Source: Tritrichomonas musculus (taxonomy: Eukaryota; Parabasalia; Tritrichomonadida; Tritrichomonadidae). From it: a stretch of DNA of 64,000 nt. Within the stretch, counting starts at the first letter, position 1. Every line of letters starts with the position of its first letter. The translations under genes and the position numbers were made by a program. The notes below the pieces were generated by a model. That model made no database searches, was not told where the DNA came from, and was given only the letters and a program-made list of their open reading frames with translations. The stretch lies in assembly GCA_039105265.1 (NCBI GenBank), contig JAPFFF010000001.1:620001-684000 (forward strand), read 5' to 3'. This document shows, piece after piece, positions 31,959-44,648 of this stretch.

Positions 31959-32943
31959 TTAAAGCATTATATATCCTGTTTGATGTAACTAATAAAAAAA
32001 TATCAACATTTTTTTTTTTTTTTTTTTTTTTTTGGAATAATCTCATTTGAGATAATTATTTTATTCTCTCAAAATCTAATAAAAATTAAAAAATCTATTA
32101 GAAATATTGTATTTTTTTTGTTAAAAAGCAAATTTATTTTTAAAATTTTCATGTGAAAATTTTATAATTATAAATTTTTAAAATTTTTTAATTTTAAATT
32201 TTTTAAAATTTTATTATTCAATGGAATTAAAAGTAAGAAGTTAATTAAGAAGTTAAGTTCAGTGATTTCTTTCATGATGAAAAAAAAGAAAACAAATAAT
32301 ATGAAGTCAATTGATAAATTAAGTTTACAAAAATAATAAATTTAAAAATTTTTAAAAATTTTTTATTATTCAGTAGATTTAAATTTTTAAATTTTAATAT
32401 AAAAAGTGGTAGATTATAAAACAATGAACAGAATTTGGAATATCGATCTGATATTTTAAAATGGTTTCCTGAGACAAAATTAGCAATCTGGTTTTAAAAG
32501 ATAGCAAAACATAAAATAAATGTGCACCAAGAACGGTTGTAAGCTCTCTATTCTTTTTAAATTACAATTTAACCTACAAAAAATTTAAACCAAATGCTGC
32601 ATCAGGAAAGAAAATAGATTGGTATTACATGAATAAACGTAATAATAAAGCATAAAAGCCTTTTCTTTTTTGAATTATTCAGAAATTGAATATCAGAATT
32701 TATTTGAGCACAATCTCTCAAATTTCAGAAGAACTGAGTTAATACTATGCAATTACTCATAACTCATTAGTCATTATTACTATAAAAAATTATGTTTTTA
32801 TTGAGTGATAAACCTCCATATTAAAATTATTTTATTCTATATAAAAAAAATATTTATACTAGAAAAAACAAAAAAAATATAAGAAAATATGAACAGAGAG
32901 ACTCTTAAAATATGGTCCCCCATTAAAAATGATAAAAGTTTTA
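31959..32943. other. AT-rich spacer between converging genes
   Basis: It contains a T~24 run at about 32010-32033 directly after copy 3. No gene is seen. Confidence 0.6.
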
Positions 32944-33846
32944 TTAATCTGAATCAGTTTCATCAATCTTTTCATTACTTTCATCAACTTTTTCACTGTT
33001 TTCTTCTTCTTGTTCTTGCTGCTGTGGTTGCTGCTGTTCCTGTGGTTGCTGCTGTTCTTCTATTTCTCTTGGTTGATTTGAAATGTTTTCATCATTTTCA
33101 TTTATGGAGTCATTTGAGCCTGCGCCAACGATATTCAAAATTAAAGTATAATAGAAAAGAATCAAGCCAATTATTTGAACAATGGCAAAAACTAATGATG
33201 GCGCACCAACTTCTGCACAGAGGTAATTTGTGTATTTGGTTGTATAGATACATTGTTCATATTCGCCATCATCAATGCACTCCCTCTTTTCAATAATAGC
33301 CTTTTCCATAAATTTTTGTCCCCATTTATCAAAGGATTTGAGTTTATTACGAGCCAATGCCCAGGATACCATAGCATCAAGTGAATTCTCTATGTCCATG
33401 TATGCATAGCATTTCATGTTTACAGCCACTTCATCACCGTAATAAGAGTCTTCTATGGAGTATGTTTCTTTGAGTCCATATGAAGATGCAACAATAGCTG
33501 AAATAATGCTAATAATCACTACACAGCTAATTGTTGCAATGGTGATAACGGTGTAGCCGGCTCTTCCAGTAATTTTTTCAAATAATGGCTTCATGAAAAA
33601 GTAGAAGATAATGAGTAATGCAATGAGGATTAATCCAACAAGTGAGAAGAACCAGCAAACTGCAGTTGATTGATAAGTTCCGGGGCATGATCCTAATCCA
33701 TGCATGAACCAGGGATCAATTCTTGAAAACCAAACAACATTTGTTATGAAATCTGCAAAAAGGCCTGCTCCTATTAATATTAGAGATATAAGGGCTAGCA
33801 ATTTCTTTCCACCTGTAAATATCCCTTCAAGAGTTAGATCGACCAT
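32944..33846 (-). CDS. Four-transmembrane protein with Gln/Glu-rich tail
   Basis: The 300-aa protein has four hydrophobic helices (about residues 16-40, 62-86, 97-121 and 213-238). A short first loop (contains CPG) and a larger second loop follow, the latter with at least four Cys (CYAYMD, ECID, QCIY, YLCAE). The arrangement is tetraspanin-like, but the classic CCG motif is missing. The C-terminal cytosolic tail of ~60 residues is very rich in Gln, Glu and Asp (EEQQQPQEQQQPQQQEQEEE). Trichomonads do have tetraspanin families, but I cannot assign it firmly. No function is inferred beyond a membrane scaffold. Confidence 0.6.
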   Translation of the reverse strand: MVDLTLEGIFTGGKKLLALISLILIGAGLFADFITNVVWFSRIDPWFMHGLGSCPGTYQSTAVCWFFSLVGLILIALLIIFYFFMKPLFEKITGRAGYTVITIATISCVVIISIISAIVASSYGLKETYSIEDSYYGDEVAVNMKCYAYMDIENSLDAMVSWALARNKLKSFDKWGQKFMEKAIIEKRECIDDGEYEQCIYTTKYTNYLCAEVGAPSLVFAIVQIIGLILFYYTLILNIVGAGSNDSINENDENISNQPREIEEQQQPQEQQQPQQQEQEEENSEKVDESNEKIDETDSD

Positions 33847-34638
33847 AATGGTTTTTTATTAGAATAAAATTTTTGTATTGTAATCATACAATTTGCTTGA
33901 TTTTATTTGAAAAAAAAAAAAAATAATGTTCAATTCAATTCTTCAATGTTCTCTGAGGAGTATAATATATAGATAGAGCCATTTTATTTTTTGGCGAAAA
34001 AAAGTTTTTTACTTTTAAAATTATAAAACTTTTTGAGAGCCTATTTTTTTTATTAAAAATAAACATTTCTATTGAAAAATGCTACTTTTTTCTGAGAATA
34101 ATAAAACATGGTTTTGACGAATATGATTATTTACTGTTTTTTATATTTTTAATCTAGAATATTTTTTTATAAAATATTTTTTGAGAGAGGATATTTTTCA
34201 GAAAAAATTTTTGTGACTTTTTTTGTAATTTCTTTATATTTTTATCTAAATTTATACTAAAAGGAATAATTGGTAATTATTTTGTAAGATTAAAATTCAT
34301 AACGTTTTATGAAATGCATTCAAAAAGTTTATATTTTTTAAGATCAAAAAGCAATGGTTAATTTTTCAAAAATATATTAAAATAAAAAATCTAAAAGTTC
34401 AAAATTTTGATGAAATTTTTAATATTCATTTGCAGTCTCGTTCATTTCATTCATATATATGATTGAAAATTACATTGAATTATTTTTAAAATTTATATAT
34501 AATTCAATATTAATAATTAATATATAAATATTAGTGGAGGTTGAAGAAAGGAATAATTTCATTCTGCCTCTGCATAATTTGTAATGGAATAATCTCTGTT
34601 AAGTATTTTTCAATAAATTGTGAAGGATTTGTTTTAGC
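33847..34638. other. AT-rich spacer
   Basis: Upstream of the four-TM gene; nothing recognisable. Confidence 0.5.
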
Positions 34639-34725
34639 AATGAAAAATTATATACTGTTTTGTGACAATGAAAAATTATATACTGTTTTGTGACAATGAA
34701 ATCATATTATATACTTTTTTGTGAC
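34639..34725. repeat. Tandem 28-bp repeat, three copies
   Basis: Two identical 28-bp units starting AATGAAAAATTATATACTG and a third diverged one each end in TTTTGTGAC. Confidence 0.85.
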
Positions 34726-35245
34726 ATTGAGTCACCATTAGTTGAATTAAATCATTTATAATAACGTGATAATCAAATCTTAATACGTAGTTTTTAATCG
34801 TATTTAAAATTATATTATTTTATAATTATTTCAATATATTAAAATAATGAAAATATATAATCAAGCATATAAACTGAAAACAACACAGTTCATTTGATCA
34901 TCATTTTCTGTTTTTTTCTTTGTTTTTTAATTTCATAAATAATTTCATCTTTTTTTTTATTATTTTATTCGGTTAAATAGATATTGAAGAAGATCATGTT
35001 CTAGCAACTAGAAATGAATTGATCCAATGATCATTGAGTTAGTTTTAATAAAATGTTCAATGAATTTTTTTCAAAGTAGTTTTCCATCTCAACTTAAGAA
35101 AAAAAAATCATTGAGCAATCTATCTTAACTTTAAAAAATATTCAATCAAAGTATTTTAAAAGTATTTAAACTAAAGTGAGTTTTTTTCTATTCTTCTTTC
35201 ATAATTTACCAGTTTGTGGAACCTACTTTTTTAGGCTTGTTATAT

Positions 35246-35597
35246 CTCGATAATCGATATCAATTAACAACAACTGTGTTGTTTATCGATGAGCCCTGAT
35301 AACGGTTTTTACGTTAATTCTTTATCGATAATCAACACAGTTCAAATTTTTTTTCTTTAAATGTATTAATAAAAATGTTGTTTTTATCATCTAACCAAAA
35401 ACCGCCGATAAAGACCATATATCGGCGGTTTTGTTTAACGTACGTATCGATGAATATCGAATATCAGACCAAATGGTATCGATAAATCTCAGATATACAA
35501 TAAACGGCCTCGTCGATAACCAACACTGCAGTACGTTTTTTGATATTGATAACAAAATTATTAATTTGATAATCAATCTCGATATCATATATCGAGA
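35246..35597. mobile_element. Nested inverted repeats, possible foldback element
   Basis: The ends carry TCTCGATA and its complement TATCGAGA. Inside are 19-bp arms at 35272-35290 and 35324-35342 with one mismatch (33-bp spacer), and a perfect 13-bp stem AAAACCGCCGATA/TATCGGCGGTTTT at 35398-35410 and 35420-35432 around a 9-nt loop. TCGAT-type words are dense. The stretch is richer in G/C than its flanks and has no gene. It may be a MITE-like element or a structured RNA; there is no clear target duplication. Confidence 0.5.
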
Positions 35598-37285
35598 AAA
35601 ATTATGATCTAAAATATTCTAAAGTATTCAAATTTTCAGGATATAAAAAATGCAAATATATTTGCTTATAAAAAATTTTAAATAATGAAAAATGAGAATA
35701 TATGCTTTATCTAAATGATATATTATTATACAAAGAGAAAAAGAAATCTAATAATGCTTATTTAAATGAAAAATGTCTGATAGTGATTGGCAATCAAATT
35801 TGCCATATTTTTCATATAACATTTCAGATTTGATCAAATTATAAAAGAATAAATACAATAATTGTAAATCAAAGAATGTGATTAAATTCATTGGAATTAA
35901 ATTTGAATAGTATTATTGCTTAAGATCGTGTATAAAGTTAGATGATATTGCTGATTAAAAATTATGTGAGTTTGTAGGTTGAGATAATTTCAAAAACAAA
36001 TCAATTGGAGCTATAGCAGTAAAAAGTATGATTTCCTTCATTATGTCATGGATATCAATGAATAGTAGACTATATTATATTTTTCGGGTCTTATTGAAGA
36101 TGAATGGTCTATATTCGGACTTGTTCTAGTTTTAAAAAGATCATCTGGATTTGGAGTTGTCGTATAAGTGCGTCCTGAAAATTTAAAATTGATGATTCAA
36201 GCAATGAATTCCTCTGTCCGAAGGCTGAATCTAAATTCGATAAATAAAATACAATATTTAAATTTTGTATTTATTTTGAATTTTTATTTTGTTTAAAAAT
36301 GCATCAAGATCCAATATAAATCCGATTCAGCTCTAAAAATCATAGAAATAAAAGTATTCAAATATTTATGTGTCATATGAACTTTTTGAGTGAAATTTAC
36401 CAATAAGAAATTTCGATTTTCAAGACTTAACAAAATATATCCATTGATTTTAAAATCTAATTCAGAACTCAAAGTCTGAATTTGATTTATGCGTTCTTTA
36501 TTTTGTTAAATTTCGTAATTACGAAATATAAATTGATCATTGACTATTTTGCTTGCGAGATTACTTTTAACTCAGCCCTGAACAAGATTTCTGAAGGAAG
36601 CATCGATAATTTTACCACTCTTAAGCCTTTTAACTTTGTAAATAAGGTAGCTCATGATTCTCTCTCTATTTTTAAGAAATATTATAATGAAAACGTTTAT
36701 AGCTGGCTATTTATTATTTTATACAGACCTACCAAAAAGCGCCAAATTTAAAATATCAAATTTTATTCAAGGACGATTCATGCTAACAAAAAAAATATTA
36801 TATTTTAAAATTTTTTTCATGATATTCTGTTGTTTTCTCAATTCATTGATTTGAAAGATTTTTAAGAATAAATATCACATATGTATCCTCTCGTCCAAAA
36901 AACCAATGAAGTAATTCACAATCTAATGATTCCACTTTGAGATGAGTTTAAAATAATTGAATGCTTGCTTGTAATGATTATTTCTATATAGAAACATAGC
37001 AAAATACAATTGAGTTCTGAAAAATCTTGCAGTAATAAGCATGCACAATTATGTGTTGATGGTTTTTGTGTCATTTTCAATGATGTACTCCTTTTGTTAC
37101 AAATTTTGAAGCATCATTCAACCTCTTTTTTGTATTATGATGTTTCTCTTATTTAAATTATTTTGTTTAAAGCGAATTCAACATTGTTTATTTTGAATCT
37201 GATGACCAATATTAGTCAATCAACTTATATTAGAAAAATCCAAGAGAAAAATGACAAAATAAAAAAAATTTTAAAAAATTAAATT
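35598..37285. other. Spacer with unidentified coding-like scraps
   Basis: Around 36090-36240 a plus-strand frame reads DEWSIFGLVLVLKRSSGFG, then a stop, then RPENLKLMIQAMNSS. At 36482-36850 two overlapping frames contain CEITFNSALNKISEG and FYTDLPKSAKFKIS. They look like decayed coding DNA with frameshifts, but I do not recognise a family. Confidence 0.3.
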
Positions 37286-38152
37286 TTAAACCTCTTCTGC
37301 TTCATTTTCACTTGGAGATTCCTTATTCTTAAAATGCATAATAAGGAAGTATTCACCAACCATAAGAGCAGCAACCGCGACAATGCAACCAATTACAATG
37401 CCGGCAATTGCACCTCCACTTAAGCCTTTATTCTTTTCAATTACATTTGGCCCATTATCAGTATTTATGTATCCAGCTTTTTTAGGAAGAACTAATCTCT
37501 CTGAACTTGAAGGAGCAAGTAATTTAGAATCTTCAGTTTTGATTATAGGTTCGCATTTTGCATCATCAAAGTACTTACTTGAAGATGAAACTTTTTTACG
37601 CCATTCATCACAATCAAAGTTTCCATCATCATAGAGAATAATATTTTGAATATGGCTTAAATTAAATGTATCTTCTGGAAGTTCGATAGAGAAAGAATTT
37701 GGAATTGAACTAGCGTTGCCAATAAATACTGAATGTTCTATTCCATTCAAAAGATCAATCTTGTATTTAATATCAGCTTCAGAAAGAGAAACACTATCTG
37801 TGAAAGTTAAACTTGATGTTTGTTTCATGTTCAGTGGCCCTTGTATAGTCATATTGGAAATTTTCATTGAGTTTGATGAATCAATAGTTAAATTCCTAAC
37901 AACAAGAGGAATGGATTGATCATTTGACTTTCGTACATTAACAGAATGTCCATATAATGTTAATCCTTCTACAGATACAGAATCAACTTTATCAGGAACC
38001 GTAATAAGAAGTGGGGCTCCAATTTCTGAAGTAGAATTGAGATTAATGCTAGATTGATCTGTTTCTAAATTCAAATAATTTGTGTAATAGCCCTTTGATG
38101 TTCTTATTGCAAGCTTAGCATTTGATGGTGTATTTAATCTTATTATTTCCAT
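37286..38152 (-). pseudogene. Segment 10: beta-rich stalk and C-terminal membrane anchor
   Basis: This 288-aa frame ends with GGAIAGIVIGCIVAVAALMVG, then a short tail KNKESPSENEAEEV. It is the anchor expected for a surface BspA-like protein and is intact in itself, but has no start of its own. Confidence 0.7.
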
Positions 38153-38415
38153 CTTGAGTTTGAAGGTTCAAATTTCCACTAATGAAATCAATTATTGAAT
38201 CCTTATCATAACCAGCATTATAAGAGATAAATTGATCATCAGCTAAATCAAAAGTGAAAGGTAGAGATTCTCCATCTTCAAGATCTTGAATATGAATATC
38301 AAAAACAATTTTTTTGTTTGATTCTATATTGTTTAAGTTTCTTAAAATTTGAAGTTTTTGGGCAAATTGAGGAGTAAATTCATTAATATTGTTTGCATGA
38401 TACTCTTTCAGAATC
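38115..38415 (-). pseudogene. Segment 9: non-LRR stalk region
   Basis: From YHANNINEFTPQFAQKL to NLNLQTQDGN; the frame moves again just before NTPSNAKLAIRTSK. Confidence 0.6.
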
Positions 38416-39192
38416 TTGTATTTCTTGAAAACCAGAATTATCAGAATCTTCATAAAATATATTATAAGTACAAAAACTAGGGCTTCTGTAATTTCTTTGA
38501 ACATGAATACTAATGTTGGCATTTAGGCCAATTGGATCAACATAAGCATATTGATAATCTAAATAAGTGAAATTGGAATTATCAAAAGCATGTTCACCAA
38601 TATGCAAATTATATCCATTTTGAATAGTTAAGCTTTGTAAACTTGAGCAATTTGCAAATGAATAACTTCCAATCGAATATATTGATGACCACAATTCTAA
38701 ATCTCCAACCAGATTAATGCAGTTACAAAATGCATAATCACTAATGTAATGTAAGTTGCATCTATTAAAATAGTCTTCTTCATAATATTTTATTGTTCCA
38801 TTTAATCCTCTACAATTATAAAATGCATAATTTCCTATTATTTCTACTTGATATGGAATATCTAATGAACCTTTTAATCCTGTGCATCCATAAAATGAAT
38901 AGTTACCAATTCTATTTATAACATATCTGCTGTCAGAAATTATATTAGATGGTGTATTGAATGTTAAATAACCGTTAAATCCTGAACATTCATAAAATGC
39001 AAAGTCATCAATGCAAGGATAATTAACGGTCAATGAGCCAGTAAATCCACACCTATAAAAAGCATATTTTCCTACATAAGTGACATTAAACATTGTTAAT
39101 GAACCTTTAAATCATGTGCATTCATAAAATGTAAAATCATCAACACGGCATTGTCTATATATTCTATTGTAATCATCATAGGGGGGATATGA
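38383..39192 (-). pseudogene. Segment 8: LRR_5 repeats after the transposon
   Basis: It begins as SYPPYDDYNRIYRQC in a frame that does not join segment 7 directly if the element and one TA are removed. TGA at 39112-39114 sits where Gly is usual (ECT-stop-FKGSL). Repeats continue to QEIQDSERVSCKQ, where the frame shifts. Confidence 0.7.
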
Positions 39193-39194
39193 TA

Positions 39195-39407
39195 CAGTAG
39201 TGTTTTTAATATGGTAACGGTATTTAAAGTGGTAACGCTTTTTTTTTAGAAAAAAAATTTAAAAATACAAAATTTAATTTTTTTCAACATAAAACAGAGT
39301 TTATTTAAATTAAATTATATAATAATATTTACCATTATTTATATGATATTAATCACAAGGTTGTGTATCTATCTGTCTCAAATCACCAAAGTTTTTCGTC
39401 AATCAAT
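39195..39407 (+). repeat. Left terminal inverted repeat (~213 bp)
   Basis: By eye it differs from the right copy by one base in a T-run length and one C/T transition near the inner end. Confidence 0.85.
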
Positions 39408-40702
39408 GAAAAAAATTAAAGCATGATTATAAACATGTACATCAAAGTAATATTTTATTTAAGAATATAAACATATTATATATTATGAGAATATTAATAA
39501 TTATTAATTAAATTTGTAAAAATAAAATTATTGACTATAAAAACGAGTAAATCTTTGATTTTTTGGTGACCGTTTACTTTTCATGATAAAGAATTGATTC
39601 ATTTATCTATTAACTACTGTTATTTATAAATAATATTTATAAAAACATATTTGCATTTAAAGATGTATTTAACTTATTAGAAATCAGAGTTGATTTTCAT
39701 TCTGAGACTTATTGAGAGAACTTTTTCATCATCTTTCAATTTTGTGCTATCTTTATCCCGACAACATAACAGATTATTGAAATTACAAATTAAAAATTAG
39801 TTAAAAACTATTAAAACATATTTATATATTGATATAATGCAATAAGATAATATGTTTTACACAAGATAATGGTTTATCTTCATTAATTGATAAACGTCCA
39901 AAAATTATAAACGAACAGCAAAACAAATATTCAAATTTTGTTTTTTTTAGACAATTTTTATCTCTTATGTTTCAGCATTTTATATACATATTTATTTCAT
40001 TAATAAATTTCATTGATACTTTTTCAAATTCGATTTTTAAAGAAAAAATAATCATATTATAATCATTAGATAATTCATCGTTTTTTATTATCAAAATCAT
40101 TGAATTGATATAATATCGAACTAAAATTCGATATTACATCCTTTTGATTCTTTTTGGTGAGAAAGAGAAAAATTATGAAATTTTTTTGCTTACAACTATG
40201 TATTTTTCAGTTTTTGAGATCATTATAAGAATAGGAAACTTCTAGTATAGATTATTACTTTTATGTTATTATTTTAATAATACAGCGCAATAAACTATAT
40301 ATTTATATAATAAAGATAAATTGATCAATCTTCTAATTTAGGTTATAATTCAATTTATTTTGAGCCATTCAAAGCATATTCATTTGACCTATAAAAAGCA
40401 TTATGCTTGAGTTAAAAGTAAATAGTATAGTAAAATAATAAAATTCTTCTAATATACAATCAAATATAAAAAGGATTTAAGGAAATAATCAAAAGCACTC
40501 ATAAGAATTTTTTATTTTGTATAAACTCTTATGAAAATGGTTACATTTTTTAAATAATTTTTATTTTTCAAAAGAAAGCATTTATCATTTATAATTAAAT
40601 GATGAATAAATTATGAATGATGAATAGATGCTAAACTAATTATATAAGAAAATATCAAAAATTTTAAAAAGGTAATGAAGTAATTTGATTTTAACTTTTT
40701 AA

Positions 40703-40916
40703 ATTGGTTGACGAAAAACTTTGGTGATTTGAGACAGATAGATACACAACCTTGTGATTAATATCATATAAATAATGGTAAATATTATTATATAATTTAA
40801 TTTAAATAAACTCTGTTTTATGTTGAAAAAAATTAAATTTTGTATTTTTAAATTTTTTTTCTAAAAAAAAAAGCGTTACCACTTTAAATACCGTTACCAT
40901 ATTAAAAACACTACTG
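40703..40916 (-). repeat. Right terminal inverted repeat (~214 bp)
   Basis: Reverse complement of the left repeat; near-identity suggests recent insertion or recent gene conversion between the arms. Confidence 0.85.
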
Positions 40917-40918
40917 TA

Positions 40919-41294
40919 TACTTGTCTTTCTATATCCTAATCTTAAACTTCCTGTTAAACGTGAGCATCTATAAAAAGCAAAAGATCCAACTCTTCTTAG
41001 GCCAAATCCAAGGTGTAAATCACCATTAAGATTTGTGCATCCATAAAATGCATAATCTCCAATTTCCTCTAAATTAGAAGAAAACGTTAATGGTCCAGTT
41101 AACTGAGAACAACCAAAGAAAGCATAATACCCGACGATTTCTACAAAAATCGACATGTTTATTTGACCTCTTAATCTTGAGCATTGATAAAATGAATAAT
41201 TACCAATTCCATTTAATCCAGGGCCTAATGTCAAAACGCCATTTAATGAAGAACATTGATAACACGCATAATCTCCAATGTAATCCGAGACATT
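40919..41294 (-). pseudogene. Segment 7: LRR_5 repeats cut by the transposon
   Basis: Five repeats ending SLRLGYRKTS, at which point the TA-flanked element begins. The last residues of the open frame come from the element. Confidence 0.75.
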
Positions 41295-42409
41295 TTAAAG
41301 ATTTAATCCACCAGTTAATTTTGAACAATTATAAAATGCACCATCGCCTATAAACTTAACATTTTCTGGGATTTGTAATTCTGATGATAATCCTGTGCAA
41401 TTATAAAAAGTATTTTTTTCTATTTTTTCTGGTAAAGTTAGAGAAGTAAATCCAATGCATTGACTAAATGCTGAGTTTTGAATAGCTGTTACAGTTGATG
41501 GTATGTTTAGATTAGGTCCTAATTTTGTGCAATACGAAAAGGCTCCATCTTGAATTTCGCTAATGTTATCATGAATTTCCAAATTCCTTAGTTCAGAACA
41601 ATGCGAATAAAATTCAGGAGGAACTGAAGTAAATGTTCTTGGGAAAACGGTGTTGCCAGTAAGTCCTGTGCAACCATAAAAAATACCTCTTCCCATATTT
41701 TCTGAATATAAAATTTTTGGAAATTGAATCTCTGTGATTACCGTGCATTCACGGAATGCATAGTTATTAATATTGCGGATTGTATCTGGAAAAGATCTAG
41801 AGCAATAAGAAAATGCTTGTTCTCCAATGGTAGATATTGTACTAAATTCAATTCGAGTAATATTACTGCAGTAAATAAATGTTTCGCTGCTAATTGAGTT
41901 TACTCTGGGCAATTCTAATGTTCCACTGATTGAATGACAATATTCAAAAGCATTATTTCCAATTGAACTCATAGAAGTTGGAAATTCTACCCTTTCAATT
42001 GAGTAACAATGTGAAAAAGCATAACTTCTAATGTAGTCTAAACTAGAAGGCAGATTTCTTAAATTCCTTAAACTATAGCAATGCTGGAATGCATATGAGC
42101 CAATATCATTGTTACCAGAAAGAAATTCAATAGAAGTAATATTTGTGCAGTGTTCGAAGGCATGTTCACCAATTTTTGAAATTTTTGGTAGATTTAAAGT
42201 GCCTTCAAGACTGATACAATGTCCAAAACATGCTGTATTCAAAGTGGTTACATCTTCATGAAATTCAATGTGTTTCAAATTGGAGCAATTAGCAAATGTA
42301 AAATAATTAATTATTGAAATATTTGGAGGAATGATTAATGTATCTCCTAGACTAGTGCATTCGCTAAATGCATGTGAACCAATAGAAGTTATATTAATGT
42401 TGAAATTAA
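41295..42409 (-). pseudogene. Segment 6: LRR_5 repeats up to a nonsense codon
   Basis: Repeats from TSIGSHAFSECTSL to FYNCSKLTGGLNL, then TAA at 41295-41297 in frame; the code continues as NVSDYIGDYACYQCSSL. Confidence 0.7.
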
Positions 42410-43605
42410 TTTTTTTCTAGAGAAGCACATTTATGGAATGCTGAATATTTTATAGTAGTCAAGTTTTCATTGACATTTAGGGTATTAATTGCTGCACAAT
42501 TTCGAAATGCTGATTCACCAATTGTTACCACAATTGTGGTTAGTTTTTCACAATTTTCAAAAGCATTGTTATTTATTTTAGTGAGCTCTGTTGGTAAAAT
42601 TAAGCTGGTGAAATTTGAACAGCCTTGAAAAGCATAGCTGCTGATGGAAGTAATTTTTTCAGGTACTTTAATTTCACCTTCAATATCATAGCAAGATCTA
42701 AAAGCATATTCACCAATTGTCTCTAAATTTACGTTAAATGAAATCCTGGTTAATCCATGGCAATTGTCGAAAGCATTGTTTTCGATTGATGTTAAATTTT
42801 CATTAAACTGAATTGTCTTAATTCCATAACAATTTTCGAATGCATTGTTGCTAATGGTTGTTAAATTAATTGGGAAATTAAGTTTTTCAATTGAATTGCA
42901 ATTTTCAAATGCATTATTTCCGATTGTTTCAAGGTCATCTGGAAAACTAATTGTAGTAATACTATTACAATTTGTAAAAGTATATGGATTTATCGTTGTG
43001 ATATTAAATGGAAGTTTAAGAGCAGTCAAATTATAGCAATTTGAGAATGCTTTAGAACTGATATCTGAAATATTATCTGTAAAAGTAATAGTTTTTATTC
43101 CTTGGCAATCTTCGAATGTACTTTCTTTAATTTCTTGTAGCATGGTTGGCAGCTTTAACTCACCATCGAAATTGTAACAATTGTAAAAAGCTTTTTCCCC
43201 TATTTCTTCTACATTATCTGGTATTATTAAATTACCGGTCAATTGAGAACAACCTTCAAATGCACTTTTGCCAATTTTTGTAAGATTATTTCCAAGTTTT
43301 AATGAAGTCAATTCATCACATCTATAAAATGAATAGTTTCCAATTGTTTCTACACTATCAGGAATAATTAAGCCACCTTGTAAATCATCGCAAGCATAAA
43401 ATGCAGAATTTCCAATAGATTTTAAGGAGTTAGGAAATTCATTAAATTCTGTAATGTAGTAGCAATAATAAAATGCAAAATCGCCTATTTCGCTTACATC
43501 ATTTCCAATATGTAAAGAAGTCAAATGTTTGCAATCATAAAATGAATAACTATTTATGATTTGAACGGTATTTGGAAGATTTATTTGAGCAGCCATATTA
43601 GAGCA
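42406..43605 (-). pseudogene. Segment 5: longest open block of LRR_5 repeats
   Basis: About 17 repeats of ~23 aa (for example IINSYSFYDCKHLTSLHIG). The frame ends at SLEKN-stop, at a T7 run (A7 on the coding strand); one A fewer would read on as KINFNINITSIGSHAF. Confidence 0.7.
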
Positions 43606-44216
43606 AATGAGTAATTTCCTATTGTAATAAGAGATGATGGGATTTTATTGAGTTGATTTACACCAGTTAAATTACAAAATGCATAATCGCCTATGGATGT
43701 AATGCTATCTGAAAGCCTTATATAATTGAAGCTTGAGCAGTTGCAAAATGCATATTCACCAATTTTTTTAACATTATTCGTAAGAATAAGTGGACCGTGA
43801 AATTCTAAACAATTGGAGAAAGCATAGCTTCCAATATATTCGATATTTTTACCTAAAACTAAATAATCTAGTGATGCTAAACCAATTAAGGCAGAATCGC
43901 CTATTGAAACAACGGAGTGAGGAATAGTAAGTTCTCCACTTAAAGCAGTTTCTTGAAAAGCACCTTCACCAATTTCAATTAAATTATAGCTAAGATCAAG
44001 TGATCGCAATTTTTTGCATTGATAAAAGGCATGATCGCCAATTGTTGTAACGGAATCTGGAATGTTTAAGCCATTTTGAAATGAAGTTTCTGCAAAGGCA
44101 TGGCTTTTTATTTCCTTAAGACCATGGTTAAGATATAAATAATCGAGATCATTGCAATGATAAAATGCATAATCATCTATAGTAACAACTGATGATGGAA
44201 TGTTTAAATCATCAAA
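43581..44216 (-). pseudogene. Segment 4: LRR_5 repeats in frame after the stop
   Basis: The frame continues directly past the TAA as FDDLNIPSSVVTIDDYAF and goes on to IGNYSFAL, where it shifts; the next segment resumes with ICSNMAAQINLP. Confidence 0.7.
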
Positions 44217-44648
44217 TTATGTGCATTCAGCGAAAGAATATTTTCCAATTGCTTTAACTTCGCCTAAATTGATGTACATTAGCCTAGAACAATGATAAAA
44301 TGCATGATCATTAATGGTCTCAATGTTTTCTGGAAGATTAATTCTTGTCAAACTCGTACATTCTGCAAATGCATAACTAGGAATTTCAGCCAGGTTTGGC
44401 CTAAATGAAATACTTTGAATATTAGTGCAGCCATAAAATGCATGATCGCCAAGTAATTTGACTGTGTTTGGAATCTCTAAGGATCTGAAATATGAACTTG
44501 AGCAATTTGCAAAAGCATATGCTTGAATTTCTTGAAGCCCTTCCTGAAGAGTTAAATAATCAAGATATGTGCAGTGATAAAAAGCATGGTCTTCTATTAC
44601 TTTAATTGATTTTGGTATAATCAAAATAGGTGCATTCGGCAAAAGCAT
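44217..44648 (-). pseudogene. Segment 3: LRR_5 repeats up to a nonsense codon
   Basis: From IIPKSIKVIEDHAFYHC to KYSFAECT, then TAA at 44217-44219. The paralogous position in segment 2 is TAT (Tyr), so a single T to A change explains the stop. Confidence 0.7.

Larger units (their letters stand above)
39195..40916. mobile_element. Tc1/mariner-like non-autonomous element, 1722 bp
   Basis: Both ends start CAGTAGTGTTTTTAATATGG in inverted orientation and are flanked by TA (39193-39194 and 40917-40918), as expected for TA target-site duplication in the Tc1/mariner superfamily. The terminal inverted repeats are about 213 bp. The inner 1.3 kb has no reading frame of useful length and no DDE/D motif that I can see, so it would depend on a transposase supplied elsewhere. 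It sits inside a BspA-like gene, splitting it. Confidence 0.85.

Noticed and set aside
32889-33296. 135-aa plus-strand frame
   Set aside because: Antisense to the four-TM gene; it reads its Gln/Glu tail backwards.
35391-35588. 65-aa minus-strand frame
   Set aside because: Lies wholly in the inverted-repeat structure and has no protein-like features.
39408-40702. Transposase inside the TA-flanked element
   Set aside because: No frame of useful length and no D-D-D/E pattern readable on either strand.
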